A stretch of DNA of 64,000 bases from Trinickia symbiotica (GCF_002934455.1 NZ_PTIR01000009.1:124001-188000); one strand, 5' to 3'; positions 33,510 to 43,453 are shown, counted from the first letter of the stretch. The notes: generated by a model from the letters alone, not told the origin. A program made the numbers and translations.

Positions 33510-33961
33510 TCGAACTGACAGTGAATGGTGAACGCCGCGCGCTCGACATCGACCCTTCGATGCCGCTGCTTTATGCGCTGCGCAACTCACTCGGGCTGAA
33601 CGGCGCGAAGTTCGGATGCGGCCTGGGCCAGTGCGGCGCATGCACGGTGATCGTCGGCGACGAGCCGGTGTTCTCGTGCTTGCTGCCGGTAGCTAGCGTC
33701 GGCGATCGCCATGTCCGAACCATCGAAGGCCTCGGCAGCGCGAGCCATCCGAGCAGGCTGCAAAAAGCATTCATCGACAAGCAGGCGGCGCAATGCGGCT
33801 ATTGCATAGCGGGCATGGTGATGCGCGCGCAGGCATTGCTCGAACGCGTGCCGTCTCCTACCGACGAGCAGATCCGTGAGCATATGATGGCCAATCTTTG
33901 TCGCTGCGGCACGCATATGCGCATTCTCGCGGCGATACGCGAAGCCGGGCGCGCGACATGA
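33506..33961 (+). CDS. [2Fe-2S] subunit of xanthine-oxidase-family dehydrogenase
   Basis: Iron-sulfur subunit of 151 residues. The first plant-type cluster is bound by FGCGLGQCGACTVIVGDEPVFSC (near residues 36-59) and the second by QCGYCIAGM and NLCRCGTH (near residues 98-136). Full-length for the IorA/CoxS/PaoA family. It has no signal sequence of its own and is presumably exported with the Tat-bearing large subunit. It overlaps both neighbours by 4 bp. No FAD subunit is present, so electrons should go directly to the cytochrome c. Confidence 0.94.
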   Translation: MIELTVNGERRALDIDPSMPLLYALRNSLGLNGAKFGCGLGQCGACTVIVGDEPVFSCLLPVASVGDRHVRTIEGLGSASHPSRLQKAFIDKQAAQCGYCIAGMVMRAQALLERVPSPTDEQIREHMMANLCRCGTHMRILAAIREAGRAT

Positions 33962-36216
33962 CGAACCGCTCTTCGCTCGAGAACGCGAGCCGCCGGCATT
34001 TTCTGGTGGCAGGCGGCGTGACGGTGGGCTTCTCGCTGTTGCCGCTGGCCCGCGCGCTGGCGCAGACGACGACGGAAGCCGGCACGTTCACCGTGAGCGC
34101 GCCGCAACTGCCGGGCAGCTTGAAGTCGACGCCGTCGCTCGATTCGTGGATCAGAATCGACGAGAAGAGCGGCATTACCGTCTTCACGGGCAAGGCTGAG
34201 CTCGGCACGGGAATCCGAACCGCATTCATTCAGATCGCCGCCGACGAGCTCGGCGTCCCGCCCGAGCGCATTACGCTGATCACGGCCGATACGGCCGCGA
34301 CGCCGAACGAAGGCTACACCGCGGGGAGTCATTCGATGGCCGATAGCGGCACGGCGATCGAGAATGCCGCCGCGCAGGTGCGCGCGTTGCTGTTGCAATC
34401 GGCTGCGTCGAAGCTTCAGGTCGATGCGGCAACGCTCGACGTCAAGGGCGGCGAGATCGTCTCCGCCGACGGCCGGCGGATATCGTTCGGCGACGCGGTG
34501 AGCGGCGTGAATCTGCACCGCAACGCCGAGCCGGGGCAAGCGACGAAGGACCCTCGCGCATTCACCGTCATAGGGCGTTCATTTCCGCGCGTGGACATTC
34601 CGGGCAAAGTGACGGGCGGGCCGAGCTACGTGCAGGACATGCGGCTGCCAGGAATGGTGCACGCGCGCGTGGTCCGACCGCCGTCGTACGGGGCGACGCT
34701 CGCCTCGGTCGATACGGCTGGAGTCGGCAAGATGCCGGGCGTTATCGCCGTCGTCAAGAACGGCAGCTATCTGGCGGTGGTTGCCGACGACGAATGGCGC
34801 GCGATCGTCGCAATGCGCGAGCTCGCCGCGAGCGCGAAGTGGAACGGCGGTCCGCCCTTGCCCGAGCAGGCGACGATCCACGAGACGCTGATGAAGCTGC
34901 CGGCGCAGGAGATCGCCGTTGCGGACACGAAAGCCGACGCGCCGCCCGCGGCGAAGACATTGCATGCACGCTTCGAAAAGCCCTATATGACGCACGGCTC
35001 GATCGGCCCCTCTTGCGCGATCGCGCAGTTCGACGGGACGCGGCTGACTGTATGGACGCATACGCAAGGCGTTTTCCCCTTGCGCAACGGGCTCGCCGAG
35101 ATGCTCTCGATGCCGCGGGAACAGGTGCGCTGCGTGCATGTCGAGGGCTCCGGCTGTTACGGCCACAACGGCGCCGACGATGTCGCCGCCGATGCCGCAT
35201 TGATCGCGCATGCCGTGCCGGGACGGCCCGTGCGCGTGCAATGGATGCGAGAGCAGGAGCATGCTTGGGAGCCGTTCGGGCCCGCGATGGTGACAGACGT
35301 GACGGCTTCGCTCGACGCCTCAGGGCAGATCGTCGATTGGCGCTTCGAAATCTGGAGCAACAGCCATAACAACCGCATCGAAAACGCGGGACGGTTGATG
35401 CCGACGTGGTTTCTCGAGAAGCCGTTCATGCCGGCGCCGCCGAAGCCGATACCGATGCCCGAGGGTGGTGGCGATCGCAACAGCATTCCGCTCTACCGGA
35501 TTCCGAACCTACACGTGCAGCACCACTTCCTGCCCGATATGCCGATCCGCGTATCGGCGATGCGCTCGCTCGGCGCTTATCACAACGTTTTTTCGATCGA
35601 GAGTTTCGTCGATGAACTCGCCGCCGCTGCCGGCGTCGATCCCGTCGAGTTCAGGCTGCGTCATCTCGACGATGCGCGCGCGCAAGACGTGATCCGGGAA
35701 GCGGCGAAGCGTTTCGGCTGGTCGAGGGTGGGGACGCGCGAGCGATGGCACGGGCGGGGCTTCGCGTTCGCGAAATACAAGAACCTGATGGCCTACTGTG
35801 CGATTGCGCTGGAGGTGATGGTTGAGCCCGATACCGGTGCGGTGAAGATCGGCCGCGTAGCAAGCGCCATCGATTGCGGTCAGATCGTCAATCCCGACGG
35901 CGTGCGCAATCAGGTCGAAGGCGGGATCGTTCAGTCGGCGAGTTGGACGTTGTTCGAGGAGACGACGTTCGACCGGCGCACGATCACGAGCTACGACTGG
36001 AGCACTTACCCCATCCTGCGCTTCGATTCGGTGCCCCAATCGATCGAAGTCGATCTGATCGACAGGCCAGGACAACCGTTTCTCGGCGTGGGCGAGGCGT
36101 CGCAGGGGCCGATGGCGGCTGCGCTTGCCAACGCCGTGGCCGATGCGACGGGGCAGCGGATTCGCGAGCTGCCGTTATCGCCGCCACGGCTTGCCGCGCG
36201 CTTGCGGAACAGCTAG
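33958..36216 (+). CDS. Molybdopterin-binding large subunit, Tat-exported aldehyde/isoquinoline-dehydrogenase-like
   Basis: Catalytic subunit of 752 residues, xanthine-oxidase family. The N-terminus has a twin-arginine signal (SRRHFLVAGGVTVGFSLLPLARALAQ-like, residues 11-36), so the enzyme works in the periplasm. IorB-type features: MTHGSIGPSCAIA, GCYGHNGADD and, near the C-terminus, GVGEASQGP containing the catalytic Glu. Relatives oxidise isoquinoline, nicotinate or aldehydes; the substrate here is unknown. The cytochrome/Fe-S/Mo gene order and lack of FAD match periplasmic aldehyde dehydrogenases of acetic acid bacteria and nicotinate-dehydrogenase-like enzymes. No cofactor-insertion (XdhC-like) gene lies near. 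Confidence 0.92.
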   Translation: MTNRSSLENASRRHFLVAGGVTVGFSLLPLARALAQTTTEAGTFTVSAPQLPGSLKSTPSLDSWIRIDEKSGITVFTGKAELGTGIRTAFIQIAADELGVPPERITLITADTAATPNEGYTAGSHSMADSGTAIENAAAQVRALLLQSAASKLQVDAATLDVKGGEIVSADGRRISFGDAVSGVNLHRNAEPGQATKDPRAFTVIGRSFPRVDIPGKVTGGPSYVQDMRLPGMVHARVVRPPSYGATLASVDTAGVGKMPGVIAVVKNGSYLAVVADDEWRAIVAMRELAASAKWNGGPPLPEQATIHETLMKLPAQEIAVADTKADAPPAAKTLHARFEKPYMTHGSIGPSCAIAQFDGTRLTVWTHTQGVFPLRNGLAEMLSMPREQVRCVHVEGSGCYGHNGADDVAADAALIAHAVPGRPVRVQWMREQEHAWEPFGPAMVTDVTASLDASGQIVDWRFEIWSNSHNNRIENAGRLMPTWFLEKPFMPAPPKPIPMPEGGGDRNSIPLYRIPNLHVQHHFLPDMPIRVSAMRSLGAYHNVFSIESFVDELAAAAGVDPVEFRLRHLDDARAQDVIREAAKRFGWSRVGTRERWHGRGFAFAKYKNLMAYCAIALEVMVEPDTGAVKIGRVASAIDCGQIVNPDGVRNQVEGGIVQSASWTLFEETTFDRRTITSYDWSTYPILRFDSVPQSIEVDLIDRPGQPFLGVGEASQGPMAAALANAVADATGQRIRELPLSPPRLAARLRNS

Positions 36217-36554
36217 AAGCGCTTCCCAGCAGTAAATCAACGCCGCGTAGGCTCCAATTGGTTTGCAGGTGCATTGAAATAGTGGACGTTGCAATGGCCT
36301 TAGGACATTCCCTATAAGGCGTCACCCTTATCGCGGGCCTCCGTCAATGCCTCGCCAGCCAATCCGGCGGCCGCAAACCGTTGTCAGTGCTGGCTTCGCG
36401 CGAAGTCTGAATTTCCGCTCGTTTTTTCGGCGAACGCTACATAAAAGCCGAGCATTACCAGAGGTATGGAAAAAGGTGCAGAAAATGTAGCGGGATAGCT
36501 CGATTTGGCTTGATACGCTGAGTTCATGCTTTGGACACCCAAACGGATGACAGC
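36217..36554. other. Intergenic region ahead of the betaine-type ABC operon
   Basis: 338 bp without a recognisable gene. It is less GC-rich than its surroundings in the last 130 bp, as expected of a promoter. A 12-bp palindrome CTTCGCGCGAAG lies at 36394-36405, and T-rich DNA follows at 36420-36426 (TTTTTT). No clear -35/-10 pair, riboswitch or terminator could be defended. Confidence 0.5.
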
Positions 36555-37844
36555 ATGACTCCGAATCTGACCTTCGCGCCTGACGACATGTTGCCGCCCG
36601 GCGCGATCAACGCGGACGCCGCCCCATCGCCGACGCGATCGATCGCGGTCTCCGGGACCGATATTCTCGCCGTACGGCACTTGTCGAAAATCTTCGGCCA
36701 GAAGCCCGAGCGTGCCGCCGAGCTGGTCAAGCAAGGACTCGGCCGCGATGAAATCTTCAAGCGCACGGGCAACATGGTGGCGGTCAACGACGTCAGCCTC
36801 AATGTCAAGGCGGGCGAGATTTTCGTCATCATGGGCCTCTCCGGCTCCGGGAAATCGACGCTCGTCCGGCTGCTCAACCGCCTGATCGAGCCCACCTCCG
36901 GCCAGGTCATTCTCGAAGGGCGCGACATTGCGCCGATGTCGACGCTCGAGTTGCGCGACGTGCGCCGCAAGAAGATGGCGATGGTCTTCCAGTCGTTCGC
37001 GCTGCTGCCCAACCGAACGGTGCTCGACAACATTTCATACGGCCTCGAAGTCGCCGGCATGAAGAAGTCCGAGCGCTACGAAATCGCGCAAGCCGCGCTG
37101 ACAAGGGTGGGCCTAGGCTCGTACGAAAAGCTGCTGCCGGGCGAACTGTCCGGCGGCATGCAGCAGCGCGTCGGCCTGGCGCGGGCATTGGCGGTGAATC
37201 CCGCGGTGCTTCTGATGGACGAAGCGTTTTCCGCGCTCGACCCATTGATCCGCTTTGAAATGCAGAGCGAACTGCTGCGGCTGCAGAAGGAAGAGCGGCG
37301 CACCATCGTCTTCATTTCGCACGACATCGAAGAGGCCATCAAGATCGGCGGCCGCATCGGCATCATGAAGGATGGCTGTCTGATCCAGGTGGGCACGCCG
37401 GCCGAGCTCATCCAGTCGCCGGCAACCGATTACGTGCGCAACTTTTTCCGCCATGTCGACGTTTCGCGCTTTCTGACGGCCGAAAGTCTGCTGAGCCGGG
37501 TCGAGCGCGGATTGATTCTATGTGATGTCGGCGCCTCCTCGGAGCGTTACCTCAATCAGCTTATCGATAGCGGCGTGGAATGCGGCTATGTATGCGACGA
37601 ATCAGGCCGCTATCAGGGCTGTGTGACGCCCGCCTCACTGCACAAGGCCGGCGCGCTCCCCGTCCGCGAAGCGTTACTCCGGGACTTGAAGACGGTCTCG
37701 CTCGAGGCCGACCTGCACGAGCTCGCCTCGATTGCCCTCAGCCAGGAACATGACGTGCCGGTCGTCGATGCCGCCGGCAAGCTCGCGGGCATTGTGTCGT
37801 GCCGGACGATTCTCAAGCAGGTCATCGAGCGGAGGGGAGCATGA
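36555..37844 (+). CDS. proV: Quaternary-amine ABC transporter, ATP-binding subunit (ProV/OpuAA-like)
   Basis: Cytoplasmic ATPase of 429 residues for uptake of glycine-betaine-like solutes. Walker A is GLSGSGKST (94-102), the signature LSGGMQQRVGLARA, Walker B VLLMDEAFSALDP, and the H-loop FISHDIEEA. The stretch between FGQKPERAAELVKQG and the Walker A region is diagnostic of ProV/OpuAA. The C-terminal 130 residues look like a degenerate pair of CBS domains, used as ionic or substrate gates in this family. ATG 36555 was chosen; a TTG at 36531 is an alternative. The stop overlaps the permease start by 4 bp. Confidence 0.93.
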   Translation: MTPNLTFAPDDMLPPGAINADAAPSPTRSIAVSGTDILAVRHLSKIFGQKPERAAELVKQGLGRDEIFKRTGNMVAVNDVSLNVKAGEIFVIMGLSGSGKSTLVRLLNRLIEPTSGQVILEGRDIAPMSTLELRDVRRKKMAMVFQSFALLPNRTVLDNISYGLEVAGMKKSERYEIAQAALTRVGLGSYEKLLPGELSGGMQQRVGLARALAVNPAVLLMDEAFSALDPLIRFEMQSELLRLQKEERRTIVFISHDIEEAIKIGGRIGIMKDGCLIQVGTPAELIQSPATDYVRNFFRHVDVSRFLTAESLLSRVERGLILCDVGASSERYLNQLIDSGVECGYVCDESGRYQGCVTPASLHKAGALPVREALLRDLKTVSLEADLHELASIALSQEHDVPVVDAAGKLAGIVSCRTILKQVIERRGA

Positions 37845-38725
37845 ACTCGTCAATCGTCGGAAAGTTTGCCGAGAACGCGGTCAACTTTCTGTTCAATCAT
37901 TTCCAGGGCGGCTTCAACGCGTTTTCAGCGGGCCTGGGGGCCGTCGTCAAGCTGCTCGAGCAAGGGCTCGGGGCGATCCCGTTCGCCGCGATGCTCATCG
38001 CGCTAGTGGCGCTTGCCGTGTGGCGACGCGGCATCGTCTTCGCGGTTTTCGTCGGCGCCGCGCTGCTGCTCATCGACTACATGGGCCTTTGGCCTCAGAC
38101 GGTCTCGACGCTTGCCCTCGTCGTCGCGGCGACGTGCTTCAGCTTGATCATCGGTGTGCCGCTCGGCATCTGGGGCGCGCGCAACAAGCGCGTCGAATTG
38201 GTTCTGCGCTCGCTGCTCGATTTTATGCAGACGATGCCGGCATTCGTCTATTTGATCCCCGCTGTCATCCTGTTCGGCCTGGGCAGAGTGCCGGCCGTCA
38301 TCGCTACCGTGGTGTTCGCGATGCCTCCCGTCGTGCGTCTCACGACACTCGGCATTCGCCAGGTACGCGAGGAACTGCTGGAAGCAGGGCGCTCGTTCGG
38401 CAGCACGGACGCACAACTGCTCTGGAAAATCCAGTTGCCGAACGCGATGCCGTCCATCATGGCCGGCGTGAATCAAACCATCATGATGTCGCTCTCGATG
38501 GTGGTCATCGCCTCCATGATCGGCGCGGGCGGCCTGGGCGAGTACGTGCTGAGCGGCATCCAGCGCCTCGATATCGGAATCGGCTTCGAGGGCGGCCTTG
38601 GCGTCGTGTTGCTCGCGATCGTGCTGGACCGCTTGACGGAGACGTTCGGCGTGAAGTCGAAGAAGCGGGCGAGACCCATCGCCAAGACGGAGAAGAGCGC
38701 GGCAAACGGGACGGCACAGACTTGA
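37841..38725 (+). CDS. proW: Quaternary-amine ABC transporter permease (ProW/OpuAB-like)
   Basis: Inner-membrane permease of 294 residues with about six helices (for example VWRRGIVFAVFVGAALLLIDYM and SLSMVVIASMIGAGGLGEYV). The EAA-type loop (EELLEAGRSFGSTDAQLLWKIQLPNAMPSIMAGVNQT) that docks on ProV is clear. GGAGGGGAGC precedes the ATG, which overlaps the ATPase stop (ATGA). It belongs to one uptake system with the adjacent ATPase and binding protein; 183 bp separate it from the binding-protein gene, which may have an additional promoter. Confidence 0.93.
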   Translation: MNSSIVGKFAENAVNFLFNHFQGGFNAFSAGLGAVVKLLEQGLGAIPFAAMLIALVALAVWRRGIVFAVFVGAALLLIDYMGLWPQTVSTLALVVAATCFSLIIGVPLGIWGARNKRVELVLRSLLDFMQTMPAFVYLIPAVILFGLGRVPAVIATVVFAMPPVVRLTTLGIRQVREELLEAGRSFGSTDAQLLWKIQLPNAMPSIMAGVNQTIMMSLSMVVIASMIGAGGLGEYVLSGIQRLDIGIGFEGGLGVVLLAIVLDRLTETFGVKSKKRARPIAKTEKSAANGTAQT

Positions 38726-38908
38726 CGGATCGGCGATCCACCCGGCGTCGTCGACGCGACGGACCTTCGCCGAACCCGGTTCGGCGGACGGCCCGCGGAA
38801 GTTGAGCGGCTTGATAGCCGGGGACCTTGAACGAGCGGGAAACCGCATACGCTACGTGGCGGCACCCATGACCTGGTCGAAACGGGTGCAGATAAATAGG
38901 AGTCCTAA

Positions 38909-39790
38909 ATGAAAAGCAAGTTGTTGAAATCCATCTTGGCGAACGTCGCGGTATCGGCGGTCGTCGCCTTCGGCCTCAGCGCCGCACCTGCCACGGCGGC
39001 CGAGCCGATCAAGATGGCGGTCACTGACTGGGCGGATGTGCTCGCCACGGCAAACGTCGCGAAATACGTGCTGGAGACGAAATTGAACCAACCGGTGAGC
39101 TTCGTTAAAGCCGACATCGGCATTCAGTACGAGGGCGTTGCGCGCGGCGACCTCGACATCATGGTGGGGGGATGGCTGCCCGTGACGCACGCGGCGTACT
39201 ACGCCAAGTACAAGGACCAGATGGACGACGTCGGCGTCATCTATGCCGGCGGCAAGAACGGCTGGGCGGTGCCTGACTATATCCCCGTATCGGAACTGTC
39301 GTCGATCTCCGATCTGCAAAAGCCCGACGTGAAGACCAAGCTCGACGGAACGATCCAGGGCATCGGACCCGGTGCCGGCTTGATGCAGGCTTCCGAAAAG
39401 ACGATCAAGGCCTACGACCTGAACGGCTACAACCTGCAATCGTCGAGCGAGGCTGGGATGCTCGCCGCCGTCTCGCGTGCCAACCAATCGAAACAGTGGG
39501 TCGTCGCCACGGTGTGGAGCCCGCATTGGCTCTGGCAGAAGTGGAAGATGCGCTATCTCAAGGATCCGAAGGGAACCCTCGGTGGGGAAGAGCAGGTTCA
39601 CGCGTTCGCGTCGAAGCAATTCGCGACCAAATTCCCCCGCGCCGACGTGTTTTTCAAGCACTTCAAGCTGACGCTCGCCGACGTCGAGTCGGTCGAGTTC
39701 GACGGCAATAGCACCAACGACTATGCGGCCGCGGCGAAGAAATTCGTCGACGCGCATCCGGAGAAGGTGAAAGCCTGGCTGGAGCAGTAG
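38909..39790 (+). CDS. proX: Periplasmic binding protein for glycine-betaine-type ligand (OpuAC/ProX family)
   Basis: Secreted ligand-binding protein of 293 residues. A Sec signal ends at ATAA near residue 31. The mature protein has the OpuAC fold wording, and Trp residues likely to form the aromatic cage for a quaternary ammonium head group are seen in VTDWADV, GGWLPVTH and WSPHWLW. TAGGAGTCC precedes the ATG. It closes the ABC part of the locus and is followed after 48 bp by catabolic genes, which favours nutrient uptake over osmoprotection. The exact ligand (betaine, carnitine-like, proline betaine or other) is not visible. Confidence 0.9.
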   Translation: MKSKLLKSILANVAVSAVVAFGLSAAPATAAEPIKMAVTDWADVLATANVAKYVLETKLNQPVSFVKADIGIQYEGVARGDLDIMVGGWLPVTHAAYYAKYKDQMDDVGVIYAGGKNGWAVPDYIPVSELSSISDLQKPDVKTKLDGTIQGIGPGAGLMQASEKTIKAYDLNGYNLQSSSEAGMLAAVSRANQSKQWVVATVWSPHWLWQKWKMRYLKDPKGTLGGEEQVHAFASKQFATKFPRADVFFKHFKLTLADVESVEFDGNSTNDYAAAAKKFVDAHPEKVKAWLEQ

Positions 39791-39838
39791 GCCGTCTTTG
39801 CATGACCCGCTTCTGAGGATGACTTCCGGGAGTAACCA

Positions 39839-41134
39839 GTGAACGAACACTCGCGCTTTTTTTCTGACACGCTCCAGAGCCGCGATCCAGTAATCGCATC
39901 GGAGATCGCGCTGGAGCTGCGCCGCCAGCAAACCCAGATCGAACTGATCGCTTCCGAGAACATCGTCTCCGCCGCGGTGATGGAAGCGCAAGGGACGGTT
40001 CTCACGAACAAGTACGCGGAAGGGTATCCGAGCAAGCGCTACTACGGCGGTTGCGAACATGTCGATCGAATCGAGGCATTGGCCATCGATCGCGTGAAAG
40101 CGTTGTTCGAGGCCGAGTACGCCAACGTACAGCCGCATTCGGGCGCGCAGGCCAACGGTGCGGTCATGCTTGCGCTCGTCAAGCCGGGCGACACCGTCAT
40201 GGGCATGTCGCTCGATGCCGGCGGCCACCTCACGCATGGCGCGCGTCCGGTGCTCTCGGGCAAGTGGTTCAACGCGGTTCAGTATGGCGTGAGCCCCCAA
40301 ACGTACCGCATCGACTACGACCAGGTCCGCGCTCTCGCGCAAGAGCATCGTCCCAACCTCATCATCGCGGGCTACTCGGCCTATCCGCGGGCGCTCGATT
40401 TCGCCGCATTCCGCGACATCGCGGACAGCGTCGGCGCCCTGTTGATGGTCGATATGGCGCATATCGCGGGCATCGTCGCCGCGGGGCGTCACGCGAACCC
40501 CGTTGCGTTTGCGGACGTCGTGACATCGACTACGCACAAGACGCTGCGCGGGCCGCGTGGCGGCTTCATCCTCACGAACAACGCGGACATTGCCAAGAAG
40601 ATCAACTCCGCGGTGTTCCCCGGCTTGCAAGGCGGTCCGCTCATGCATGTGATCGCGGGCAAGGCGGTGGCGTTCGCCGAGGCGCTGCGTCCCGAGTTCA
40701 CGGCCTACATCGATCAGGTGCTGCACAACGCCGAGGCGCTCGGCAAGGTCCTGCAATCCGGCGGGCTGAACCTCGTCACGGGCGGCACCGACAACCACCT
40801 GCTGCTCGTCGACCTTCGGGCCAAGCGGCTCACGGGTACGCAAGCCGAAAAGGCGTTGGAGCGGGCCGGCATCACCTGCAACAAGAACGGCATCCCGTTC
40901 GATACGGAAAACCCGACCGTAACCTCCGGCATCCGGCTCGGCACGCCCGCGGGCACGACGCGGGGATTCGGCACGGCTCAGTTCGAGCAGATCGGCGAAA
41001 TGATTCTCGAGGTCCTGTCGGCACTCGAACGCGAACCCGGCGGAGACGAGCAAGTCGAGCGCGCGGTGCGCAGCCGCGTGCGCGAGCTTAGCGGCCAGTT
41101 CCCCATCTACTCGCATGTTGAGGCGTTCGCGTGA
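39839..41134 (+). CDS. glyA: Serine hydroxymethyltransferase (operon-embedded paralogue)
   Basis: PLP enzyme of 431 residues interconverting serine and glycine with tetrahydrofolate one-carbon transfer. The PLP Lys lies in [18 protein letters not shown] [14 protein letters not shown] (about residue 231); [26 protein letters not shown] and [10 protein letters not shown] are all present. GTG start. Housekeeping glyA is usually elsewhere in Burkholderiaceae, so this copy probably serves the local pathway, for example by recycling methylene-THF from N-demethylation or by cleaving a beta-hydroxy amino acid (inference). It follows the binding protein by 48 bp. Confidence 0.94.
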   Translation: MNEHSRFFSDTLQSRDPVIASEIALELRRQQTQIELIASENIVSAAVMEAQGTVLTNKYAEGYPSKRYYGGCEHVDRIEALAIDRVKALFEAEYANVQPHSGAQANGAVMLALVKPGDTVMGMSLDAGGHLTHGARPVLSGKWFNAVQYGVSPQTYRIDYDQVRALAQEHRPNLIIAGYSAYPRALDFAAFRDIADSVGALLMVDMAHIAGIVAAGRHANPVAFADVVTSTTHKTLRGPRGGFILTNNADIAKKINSAVFPGLQGGPLMHVIAGKAVAFAEALRPEFTAYIDQVLHNAEALGKVLQSGGLNLVTGGTDNHLLLVDLRAKRLTGTQAEKALERAGITCNKNGIPFDTENPTVTSGIRLGTPAGTTRGFGTAQFEQIGEMILEVLSALEREPGGDEQVERAVRSRVRELSGQFPIYSHVEAFA

Positions 41135-41211
41135 CGACGTACGGGCGCCACGCCGCAGCCGGTGAGCGCGGTCAGATGACTTGTTTGACGATACTGAAGA
41201 GAGATACCGAA

Positions 41212-42099
41212 ATGAGCTTCGAGGGCGTACATACCCCGCTGGTGACACCGTTCAAGGCGGATGGCGAAATCGATCACAATCTGCTCGGCAAGCATGCGGC
41301 GGACCTCGCTGGCCGCGTAGCCGGCCTTGGGGTCGGCGGCACAACGGGCGAATACTACGCGTTGAGTTTCGAGGAACGCGTCAAGACGTTCAACACGGTT
41401 GCCGAGGCAGCGGGCGGCAAGACGTATTTGACCGCGGGCATCAACGCGACGACGACGAAGGAAGTGATTCGTCTGGGCCAGGAAGCCAAACGGGCCGGCC
41501 TGCCTGCCTTACTGGTGGCCGCCCCGTACTACGCCCAGCCCACGCAGGAAGAGCTCCTCAACCACCTGCTCAAGGTGGACGATGCGCTCGACATGCCGAT
41601 CATGCTTTACAACTTCCCGGCCCGCACGGGCACTGAGATCAGCGATGGCGTGCTTGCAACGTTGCTGGAGCGGCCGAATTTCATCGCGATGAAAGAGAGC
41701 ACCGGGGACGTTTCCCGTCTGCATCATCTCGCCACGCACTTTAGCGACCGGCTCGTGCTCAGCTGCGGGATGGACGACCAGGCGCTCGAGTTCTTCGCCT
41801 GGGGCGCGAAAAGCTGGGTCGGCGGCGCGTCCAACTTCCTGCCCGAAGCGCATACGGCGCTCTTCGATGCGTGCGTGAACAAGGGCGATTTCCAATTGGG
41901 CCGCAAGCTGATGGCGCAACTGCTGCCCGTGCTCGAACTGCTCGAGCGCAGCGGGAAATTCATTCAATACGTTCGCTATGGCTGCGAACTGGCGGGCAAG
42001 CCCGTCGGGGTCGCCCGCGCACCGCTCGGCACGCTGTCCGACGAAGAGCGCCGCGCGTTCGCGAAGCTCGTCGAACCGCTGCTCGGCAACGCTCGGTAA
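41212..42099 (+). CDS. DapA-family (dihydrodipicolinate synthase-like) lyase/aldolase
   Basis: Class I lyase of 295 residues with a TIM-barrel. Schiff-base Lys161 lies in FIAMKESTGD, the catalytic Tyr133 in MLYNFPARTG, and the carboxylate-binding motif is GGTTGEYYAL (residues 42-51). Family members include lysine-pathway synthases, sialate lyase, sugar-acid dehydratases and hydroxyproline-pathway deaminases. The neighbouring oxidase and aldehyde dehydrogenase suggest a catabolic role. ATG 41212 is chosen (GAAGAGAGA upstream); the frame is open from 41131 without a good start. Confidence 0.88.
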   Translation: MSFEGVHTPLVTPFKADGEIDHNLLGKHAADLAGRVAGLGVGGTTGEYYALSFEERVKTFNTVAEAAGGKTYLTAGINATTTKEVIRLGQEAKRAGLPALLVAAPYYAQPTQEELLNHLLKVDDALDMPIMLYNFPARTGTEISDGVLATLLERPNFIAMKESTGDVSRLHHLATHFSDRLVLSCGMDDQALEFFAWGAKSWVGGASNFLPEAHTALFDACVNKGDFQLGRKLMAQLLPVLELLERSGKFIQYVRYGCELAGKPVGVARAPLGTLSDEERRAFAKLVEPLLGNAR

Positions 42100-42110
42100 C
42101 TTGCACGACC

Positions 42111-43436
42111 ATGAAACTGGATTTTGCGCGGTTTCCCGCCCCGGATGGCGTGAACGGATGGTGGGAGAGCCTCCCGCCGCCCGGGTGCGCCGAGACGGTG
42201 TCGTCCGAATACGAATACGACTGGGTCGTCATCGGCGGAGGCATTACGGGGCTCTGCGCCGCCCGGCGCCTCGCTGAATTGGCGCCTGGTGCCTCCGTTG
42301 CGCTCGTCGAAGCAGACCGCATCGGCCGCACCACCGCCGGGCGGAACTCGGGTTTCTTCGTCGACCTGCCGCACGACATCAGCAGCGAAAGCTATTCCCG
42401 AAGCATCGAAGCGGACAAGGCGGACGTGCGGCTGCAACGTCACGGGATCGACTACGTGCGCTCGGTCGTGCGTCGGCACGGCATTGAATGCGATTGGCGC
42501 GACGACGGCAAGTTTCACGCTTCGGTCAACAAGAGAGGACAGGCGGCGCTTGCTCACTTCGCCGAGGGGCTGGAGCGTATCGGTGAGCCGTTCCATTGGC
42601 TCGACGAGGCGGCGATCAAGGCCGTCACCGGGAGCGACTTTTATTGCGGCGCGCTGTTCACGCCCGGGTGCAGCACGGTTCAGCCGGCCGCGCTGATGCG
42701 CGGCCTCGCGGCGACCTTACCGCGCAACGCGAAGGCGTTTGAAATGAGCGCCGTGAAGTCGATCGACGACCGCGGCGACGCGAAGGTGCTGACTTTCGCC
42801 GGCGGCAAGATCACGGCGAAGCGCGTGATTCTCTGCACGAATGCCTATGCGGCGCGATTCGGCGGGCATCCGAACGGCTTGCTGCCCGTCTACACGTTTG
42901 CGTCCATGACGCGTGTCATGAACCCGGACGAGGTCAGGAGGCTCGGCGGTACCCCATCGTGGGCGCTGATCCCGGCGGACCCGATGGGCACGACCGTTCG
43001 GCGCTTGATTACCGACCGCATTTGCGTTCGCAACCACTTCGCGTTCCGGCCGGGCCTCGAGGTGTCCCAGGCTGATCTCGCCAAGGCGAGGAGCCTGCAT
43101 CAACGTTCCTTCGACCGACGGTTTCCGATGCTGAAGGGCGTCGAGCTCGAATACACGTGGGGCGGACCTTTGTGTCTGTCCGCGAACAACGGCGCGCTCT
43201 TCGGTCGCAGAGGCGACGGCGTTTTCGAAGCCGTCGGCTGCAATGGCCTCGGCCTCAGCAGAGGGTCCGCGTCGGGCAAGCTCATCGCGGAATATGCGCT
43301 CGGACAATCGAGCGACCTCGTTCATCAGCTCTTGAATCAGCCGCACCCGCGCTCGTTGCCGGTGCGTCCCATTGCCGACGTGGCGGTGTCCGCGGCGATC
43401 TGGGTCAAGGAGTTCACGGCAGGCGCCGAGCTTTAA
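42111..43436 (+). CDS. FAD-dependent amine oxidoreductase (DAO superfamily, PuuB-like)
   Basis: Flavoenzyme of 441 residues. The dinucleotide-binding motif VVIGGGITGLCAARRL (about residues 39-54) is followed by the GRNSGF segment after VEADRIGRTTA, as in PuuB and DadA-type amine oxidases, and a C-terminal ELEYTWGGPLCLS...GCNGLGLSRG FAD motif. It likely oxidises a C-N bond of an amine or N-methylated substrate to an imine or aldehyde, feeding the aldehyde dehydrogenase next to it. It begins 11 bp after the DapA-family gene and ends 17 bp before the dehydrogenase gene, so it is clearly in an operon. Confidence 0.88.
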   Translation: MKLDFARFPAPDGVNGWWESLPPPGCAETVSSEYEYDWVVIGGGITGLCAARRLAELAPGASVALVEADRIGRTTAGRNSGFFVDLPHDISSESYSRSIEADKADVRLQRHGIDYVRSVVRRHGIECDWRDDGKFHASVNKRGQAALAHFAEGLERIGEPFHWLDEAAIKAVTGSDFYCGALFTPGCSTVQPAALMRGLAATLPRNAKAFEMSAVKSIDDRGDAKVLTFAGGKITAKRVILCTNAYAARFGGHPNGLLPVYTFASMTRVMNPDEVRRLGGTPSWALIPADPMGTTVRRLITDRICVRNHFAFRPGLEVSQADLAKARSLHQRSFDRRFPMLKGVELEYTWGGPLCLSANNGALFGRRGDGVFEAVGCNGLGLSRGSASGKLIAEYALGQSSDLVHQLLNQPHPRSLPVRPIADVAVSAAIWVKEFTAGAEL

Positions 43437-43453
43437 TTTTCGAGGACAAGACA

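Noticed and set aside
38852-41248. Minus-strand open frame of almost 800 codons
   Set aside because: Antisense to the betaine-binding protein and glyA, both well supported; composition is Arg/His/Asp-rich, with no recognisable fold.
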